Shown: positions 58,300 through 64,000 of the stretch, piece by piece
How positions within the stretch are numbered: position 1 is the stretch's first letter
Layout: each line of letters starts with the position of its first letter
Source: Rhizomys pruinosus
Taxonomy: Eukaryota > Chordata > Mammalia > Rodentia > Spalacidae
Assembly: GCA_009823505.1 (NCBI GenBank)
Contig: VZQC01007984.1
Coordinates: 1,162,519 to 1,226,518 of the forward strand
Direction of reading: 5' to 3'
DNA length: 64,000 nt
The notes under the pieces: generated by a model
Told to the model about the DNA's origin: nothing
Seen by the model: only the letters and a program-made list of their open reading frames with translations
Database searches by the model: none
Program-made: the position numbers and the translations under genes

Positions 58300-59024
58300 T
58301 TCCATGACATAGGTAAATTGTAAGAACCAGGGCAACCACTTTGAAAACTAAGTAGAGATGTACTACAAAGTACCTTACAGAAGTCGAGAGGGCATCATTG
58401 CTGCATAGCACTGTCCTATAACCTGCAAGTTATGGGCAGAGCTGCTTGCTTAGGATCATTAAAACTTGGCCATAAATGTTCTGGAAAGAAAGGAGGGGCA
58501 GAGAATATCTGCCCCACCTCCCAACCAACCAGTCTGCCCTCGTTGCATTTTGGGGATGGGCTAAGTGCATAAGTAGAGGAAGCTGTAGGGAGGCATACTC
58601 TCTCAATTTTGTAAGGCTCCTGGGAAGTCACAGTCATGCCTGGATGGAGTCTTTCCAGTGCAGCCTTGTGGGGCACACCCACACTCCCAAAAGTAAGCCC
58701 TCATCCACTACTCGTCAGTCCAGGAAAATCTCTAGTTTCCAGACTGCAGTTTGGAGAAATTACACCTCCATTTGTAGTAGGGACCAAGGGAACAGGGGGC
58801 TAGAGGTCATTAGCGCCTCCCAGAAGGTATTTCAGTTACAAACATGCTCACAAAGAAGTCAAGGAAAGAGAAATAGAGGAAGAAAAACAAGAATGGGAGA
58901 GAAAAACAAACAGAGTCAAGGGTTTCTAACTAAAAAGGCTTTGCTTCTAGACCCTTTCCACTACACTTGGTCTTAACCTTTCTCCTGGTCAGACAACTAT
59001 GTGTCTTAGTATTCAGAAGATGCT
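58300..59024. other. Unassigned DNA with the longest non-repeat reading frame
   Basis: A 166-codon plus-strand frame (58,476-58,976) is the longest I see outside identified repeats. It is rich in Ser, Arg and Lys, has no recognised domain, signal peptide or membrane segment, and no evident Kozak or splice context. The DNA may be an old unnamed repeat. I do not call it a gene. Confidence 0.2.
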
Positions 59025-59074
59025 GGGGGTTTTTTTTTATTATTTTTATTTTTTTACTTTTAAACATTGAATGC

Positions 59075-59075
<1 letters not shown>

Positions 59076-59109
<34 letters not shown>

Positions 59110-59155
59110 GAGAGAGAGAAACAGAGACAGAGAGACAGAGGCAGACAGAGAGTGG
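59076..59155. repeat. (GA)n imperfect microsatellite
   Basis: A pure GA run followed by 'gagacagagagacagaggcagacag' variants. Confidence 0.95.
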
Positions 59156-59460
59156 GTAGATTAAAAGGCAAGTTTATTTTTTCCAAGATTGAGTAAATAA
59201 AGGAAAGGGCCACAATAATTCTGGGTAAAATAATGGGGATTTTATTGACTATGACTAAATTGTTTTCAATACTGTCACCTATTTGGTGTAATCATACCAA
59301 TGATTAAAGCCAATCCAATGAACACTAATATGAGTAGAGGAATATATTTTTTACATTCATGTTTAATCTTCATCTAATTTTATTTATGCATATTTAATTT
59401 TTATTTACCTAATCTTTATCAGAAGTATAATGAAAGTAAGGCTAAAACGTTTGGATCATT

Positions 59461-59472
59461 TTGTTTGTTTGT

Positions 59473-59511
<39 letters not shown>

Positions 59512-59683
59512 TTATTCATGATGTGGAGGAGTATTAGAGGGACAAGTATGTTCCAGGACATACTCATGGAGCTCAGAGGACAACCTGTGAGAGCTGGCTC
59601 TCCACTTCTACCATGTGAGCCTCGGGAATCAAACTCAGGTCTTGATAGCAAGCATCTTCACCCATTGAATCATCTCATCAGTT
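59461..59683 (-). mobile_element. B3/B4-type SINE with (TTTA)n tail
   Basis: (TTTG)(TTTA)n tail, 'ggagctcagaggacaacctgtgagagctggctctcc', then the tRNA-like head read antisense ('gtgagcctcgggaatcaaactcagg'). Confidence 0.8.
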
Positions 59684-59721
59684 ATTGAAACACTTATTTT
59701 CTATTTATTCATTTGGTTTTG

Positions 59722-59797
59722 CTTTTCTGAGGACTGAACTCAGAGCCTTGCACATGTTAAACATAAACTCTACCACTGAATTACATCCTCAGCCTTT
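59722..59797 (-). mobile_element. ID-type SINE
   Basis: 'ctgaggactgaactcagagccttgcacatg...ctctaccactgaattacatcctcagcc' is an ID element in antisense. Confidence 0.85.
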
Positions 59798-60800
59798 GGG
59801 TAAAATCTTAATTACAGAAAAGCAAAACAGGAAGTCTTTCCTTCTACCTCTTTGAATTTCTAAAAGACCAACCAATAAGGCAGATGCTAGTTATTGAAAT
59901 TTCAGTTGCCTCGTGTCTTTTATTTCTTTGCATAAGTGATAAAAATTTATTTTCTGGACTTCGGGTGTCCTTATTTTATATCTGAGTGAATGTTCATGTT
60001 ATAACTTATCGTCATCCTTCCATTTCATTGCTTTTTCTCAACATCATATTTATCTGTTCACCTTCCTTTCTGACTTCCAAGTAGGCTTACCCACTGGGAA
60101 GCAACACAAAGGCCTGGGAAGCAGAAGTAGGATAAAAACCCACTGTGCTTTCCCCTTCCCTCCACGTCTGAATGCGTCTGTGCTGGTATATGGTGTCCTG
60201 CTGACCCCAACTTCCAGCCTTGATCCTCACTCCTGGGGAAGACCTATCTTCAGACTGTGATAACTCTACCTCTAAACCTCTCTCTAGTTCATGAGCAGTG
60301 TTGTGTAGATTGTTTGATTTTCTGATAGTTGTTGTCTCAACTATTCCATTCTTAAAAAAATAAATAAAGATAACCAAGTTGCAGTCATGGCTTCCTGTAA
60401 TGACTCTCCACTTTTTGAAGACCACAAACATGACTTTTCTTAGATGGAAGGCTTACATTGGCTCACACATTAACTGTTTTCTAGTGAAATACTTAGCCTG
60501 TAAACCCATTTTAGTTTGTTATAGTAAAACACTTTCAGAAACTTCATAGAAACAAGGAAACAAGTGGTGAAAATTCCTTTGATATCCTGTCTTGCTTATA
60601 TAGGCAGTGGTGACAGCCCTTTGCTGCATGGCAGCATCTCATTATTTCCATTCTTGTTGATAATATGAAACTGACAGGCACACTGCTGTGCATGAGCACT
60701 CGTCTCTGCTTTGGTCTATGAGTCCTCTCTATCTAAATTGGTGAGGCATATTCTTATTTCTGGTTGTACTCATTAAGAAATTTATTGAGTTAATTAATTC
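59798..60800. other. Unassigned DNA
   Basis: About 1 kb with no recognised repeat. A 114-codon minus-strand frame (60,087-60,431) has no family features. Confidence 0.45.
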
Positions 60801-60805
60801 AATGA

Positions 60806-60971
60806 GCCAGGCGTGGTAGTGCACATCTTTAATCCTAGCACTTGAGAGGAAGAGGTAGGTGGATCTCTGTGAGTTCAAGGCCAGCCTGGTCTATAGAGCA
60901 AGTTCCAGGACAGCCAGGTTGGCAGGGAGACCCTGTCTCAAAAAGACAAAAAAAAGAAAAAAAAAAAAAGA
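60806..60971 (+). mobile_element. B1 SINE
   Basis: Complete B1 'gccaggcgtggtagtgcac' to 'gagaccctgtctcaaaaag' with an A-rich tail. Confidence 0.93.
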
Positions 60972-61131
60972 AGTCATGAAGTCTTTTGTTAAATAAAAAG
61001 AAACTAAATGTATGCCCTCATCTCAATAGGAAGTTCACTTTAAGAACTGCTTCTAAAAGGAAGTCAAATTTTTGAGAAATGATTCAAGGCAATATTTTTT
61101 TCCCAGGGATTTGTTAGTTAATTAGTTCTAT

Positions 61132-61155
61132 TCATCTTCCTATTTTTTTATATTT

Positions 61156-61190
<35 letters not shown>

Positions 61191-61428
61191 TTTTATGTGT
61201 ATGAATGTACTATCTGCATGTAGGTCTGTGCACCCGTGTCGTGCAATGCCGCGGAGGTCAGAAGAGGGCGTTGGATTCCCCTGGAACTGTAGTTCTCCTG
61301 GAATTGGAGTTACAGACGGTTCTCAGCCGCCATGTGGGTGCTGGGGATCGAACCCGGGTCCTCTGCAAGAGCGGTAGGTGCTCTTAACCACTAGGCCATT
61401 CCTCCAGCCCCCTCATCTTCCTATTTTT
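61132..61428 (-). mobile_element. B2 SINE, duplicated-motif form, young
   Basis: Full-length minus-strand B2 (61148-61412) with exact 16-bp TSD tcatcttcctattttt (61132-61147, 61413-61428) and a (TTTA)n tail. Close to consensus. Confidence 0.96.
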
Positions 61429-62245
61429 ATTATCATAATTATATATTATCAAAATCAATGCTTTTGTAAAATAATGTGTCATTTTTGTGTCTCAAAATAA
61501 AACCAAAATATACCTTGTTAAATTAACTGAAATCCAGACCTAAGTAGCTCTACCTTAGAGTGTCATGTGAAGATAAGCACTAACCTCTAGAACATTGAGT
61601 GTCTAGTAAACTCAAACTGAATTTTCATATCAGCAATAGTAATCTAAAATACATTTTCTCTTTTTTTTTTTTTTTACTTTTCTGCTATGTATAAAGACAG
61701 GAATAAACTTTTGCAGTCCCAAGACTAGAACTTTCTTTAATAATCTGCCAGTGTATATCGATGTTGTTAACCCAAAAGTAAATTAAATGTCTAGAGAATG
61801 GGTAAATGGAAATCAAGTTTGAACTCACTGGTGCCAGCAATTGCTTGACAGCTCCATCAGTGTCTTCTATGGAAGTTAAAAAAAAAAAAAAGTAGACAAG
61901 TAGCTGTGCTATAGATATACCTGATGGATTAGGAAGAGGACTTAATGTCACTCAGATAATGTATGATCTTGGACACTAAGCTGAATCCTTTAAACCTCAG
62001 TTTACTGTGTTATAAATCAGTCTATGGGCAGTGAATCTCAAAGTCCATTTTATAGATAATGTTCCTTGTTTTGCAAGCTCCTGTTTCCCTTTGCTCGGCA
62101 ATAATTCCTCTTTCTTAATGTAACTGGAACATGTGCAAAGAAAAATGGAAAATAAGATCCCCAAAGAGTCATAATATGAAAAAGAGGAATATTTTAGGGA
62201 AGGCAGCACTAATATTAATGGAAAACCTATACATAAAATTGCCAA
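61429..62245. other. Unassigned DNA with a MIR trace
   Basis: A MIR-like core ('atgatcttggacactaag...aaacctcagtttactgtgttataaa') lies near 61,945-62,030, plus strand. Otherwise nothing recognised. Confidence 0.45.
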
Positions 62246-62248
62246 ATT

Positions 62249-62447
62249 GGGGCTGAAGAGATGGCTCAGCAGTTCAGAGCACTTGCTACCCGGTCCAGAG
62301 GCCTAGAGTTCAGGTCTCCCACCAGCTACATTAGGCATCTCTCAAATGCCCACAGCTCCAAGTCCATGACATCCAATACCCTTTTCTGGCCTCTGTGGGC
62401 ATCTGCACACACATGCACACAAACAAAGATAAATAAATTTTTTAAAA
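62249..62447 (+). mobile_element. B3-type SINE
   Basis: 'ggggctgaagagatggctcagcagttcagagcacttgc', '...cttttctggcctctgtgggcatc', CA-containing tail and an A-rich end: a B2-related B3 element. Confidence 0.82.
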
Positions 62448-62633
62448 AAACCTATTTTCTTTTTTTTTTATTTGTCTTTTTGAGACAGGGTCTCCCTGTA
62501 GCCCCAGCTGTCCTGGAACTCACTCTGTAGACCAGGCTGGCCTTGAACTCACAAAGATCTGCCTGCCTCTGCCTCCCAAGTGCTAGGATTAAAGGTGTGC
62601 GCCACCAAGCCCGGCCTAAAAATCTATTTTCTT
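62439..62633 (-). mobile_element. B1 SINE at a B3 tail
   Basis: Full-length minus-strand B1 (about 62,456-62,615) with a diverged 18-bp TSD of the form aaaaa-n-ctattttctttt, inserted at the A-rich end of the preceding SINE. Confidence 0.93.
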
Positions 62634-62751
62634 TTAAAATTTGCTTCACTATGTAGAGCAGCTGAAGGTGAAGCCAGACCAGACTGGGAAGCTCAGTCAG
62701 GGCAGAGGCAAAGAGGAACACTGAAGCATTGAAGGGAGCACACCAGGGACC

Positions 62752-62851
62752 AGGAGCTGAGGGGAGGGGGAGCTGGGGGGGAGGGAGAGCTGGGGGGAGG
62801 GGGAGCTGGGGGGAGAGGGAGCTGGGAGGGAGGGGGATCTGGGGGGAGGGG
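62752..62851. repeat. G-rich minisatellite
   Basis: About six imperfect 16-19-bp units of the type gagctggggggaggg, all G-rich on the plus strand, with many GGG runs spaced closely enough for G-quadruplex folding. Confidence 0.92.
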
Positions 62852-62945
62852 TGCTTTCCTCACGCTCTCCCTTTTTCTCCTTTCATAGTATATTCTCCGA
62901 GATAACAGTGAACGAGTGCACAGACAATACACAATTGGAAAATAA

Positions 62946-63175
62946 TTTCTTTTTAAATTTTTTTATTTATTATTTTTGATGTGTATGAGTGTACTGTCTG
63001 CATGTAGGTTGGTGCACTCGTATCGTGCAATGCCTCAGAGGTCAAAGAGAGCATCGGATTCCCCTGGAACTGGGGTTAAAGATGGTTCTTAGCTGCCATG
63101 TGGGTGCTAGGAATCGAACGCGGGACCTCTGCAAGAGCAGTCGGTGCTCTTAACCACAGAGCCATCTCTCCAGCG
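62946..63175 (-). mobile_element. B2 SINE, single-motif form
   Basis: Minus-strand B2 with one 'ctggaactggggtt' motif. The 'tggaaaata' flank recurs on both sides. Confidence 0.93.
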
Positions 63176-63182
63176 CTGGAAA

Positions 63183-63916
63183 ATATTTTCTAATTTAATA
63201 GGCCTAAATTCTCATCTAAGGAATGTTTCCTTTATAGCCTGTTATAAAGGAGTCGATTGAACATCTGACAGTCTCTAAAAAATTCCAACTCTTTTTCTTT
63301 CATTTTTTAATTTTATTTCGTGTTCAGGTACGTGGAAGTTAACCAGGAGGAAAATTGAATCTGTGCTGTTCATCCATTTAAATAAAGTTATTATCAATTT
63401 GAGTCTATTTCTTTGTGCATTTTTATTCTATGAACAATTTTCCTGAACAGCACTTGGGCAAGAGCATGGTTGAAGAATGTCACTCAAAGGAAACATATCT
63501 CTGTGTTTGGAGAACAAGTCACTCTTCCCTAGTAAAGAAAATTTAGTTGCCTAGTTTTGTGGTCATAAATAACAGTTTTCAAAGTGTTCAACATCTCAGT
63601 TTTTAAACATCTACAAAGTGTTTTGCCTGTGCTCAGGACTTACTTACTCTTTCAATATAAGAAGCAACAACATGAGCTCCAGCTCTGACAAATGGAGAAC
63701 TCCACCTTATGGGAAAGAAGAAAAAAAAAAAAAAAAGAGCAGAGCTGTGAGATTCCAGGAATGAAGTGACCCTCACAGAATATGAACAAAAGATCGCAGG
63801 AGCACTATAAAGACTCAGGTGTTTCTCCCTTCCAAAATCCCCCCCAGTACTGGGACTAAGCTGCTAGCTCTGAACATAAACAGGGCAATACTTCATTTCT
63901 TAGAATCTTTCCTTAA
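63183..63916. other. Unassigned DNA
   Basis: No recognised repeat, exon or RNA gene. A 16-A run lies near 63,721-63,736. Confidence 0.45.
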
Positions 63917-64000
63917 GGACTGGCAAGATGGCTTAGCAGCTAATAACACTTGCCACACAAGCCTGATGACCTGAGCTCAGTCCCCAGAAACCGTATCCAC
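63917..64000 (+). mobile_element. B3/B4-type SINE cut by the window end
   Basis: 'ggactggcaagatggcttagcagctaat...gcctgatgacctgagctcagtccccag' is the tRNA-like head of a SINE that continues beyond the window. Confidence 0.8.

Noticed and set aside
59165..59460. Possible mitochondrial insert
   Set aside because: A short stretch looked like an antisense hydrophobic mitochondrial coding segment, but no gene match or gene order could be made out.

Overview
The window is repeat-dense nuclear DNA from a muroid rodent. The evidence is the mix of SINE families (B1, B2, B3/B4-type and ID) with Lx-like and younger L1 LINEs and older mammalian fossils (MIR, L2-like, MLT1/MaLR-type LTRs, a hAT-type fossil and diverged L1M pieces). 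Most B1 copies end in a '...ggacagctggggctacagggagaccctgtctc' body rather than the common mouse/hamster form. This hints at a lineage outside Murinae and Cricetinae, but the species cannot be fixed by eye. I found no convincing host protein-coding exon, RNA gene, CpG island, CRISPR or bacterial feature. Almost every long reading frame lies in L1 ORF2 remnants or in SINE/LTR sequence.

Layout. 0-2.3 kb: an Lx 3' end, an old L1M split by an ID element, a B1, and a B2-head/B1 chimeric SINE with another B1 nested in it. 2.36-6.85 kb: an L1 with 5' inversion, a second L1 nested in it, and a 133-bp inverted copy of nearby flanking DNA. 7-12.5 kb: thin repeats and unassigned DNA. 12.5-14.5 kb: an inversion whose breakpoints cut an Lx and a B2. 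15-18.2 kb: tandem B2s, a hAT-type fossil, a B4-type SINE and L1M. 18.25-26.5 kb: a four-part L1 nest, including a unit made of an L1 3' end plus 1.6 kb of non-L1 DNA. 27-33 kb: L1M, Lx, B1, a long-3'UTR L1 and two B2s. 33.3-37.2 kb: a deep nest (SINE > L1 > L1 > solo LTR and two B2s). 37.3-42.3 kb: the least repetitive part. 42.3-50.3 kb: MaLR-type LTRs, L1M and SINEs, ending in the second chimeric SINE. 50.7-56.0 kb: an L1 with a nearly complete but broken ORF2. 56-58 kb: Lx 3'UTR cut by a solo LTR. 58-64 kb: unassigned DNA with SINEs and a G-rich minisatellite.

No genes work together here. The content is a layered record of L1-driven retrotransposition, with L1 enzymes also mobilising the B1/B2 SINEs. 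Nested target-site duplications (TSDs) give the order of many insertions. The items most worth following up are two chimeric SINEs with the same junction, an inversion that can be undone on paper using a SINE's TSD, a locally templated inverted insertion, and repeated insertion at one site within L1 ORF2.
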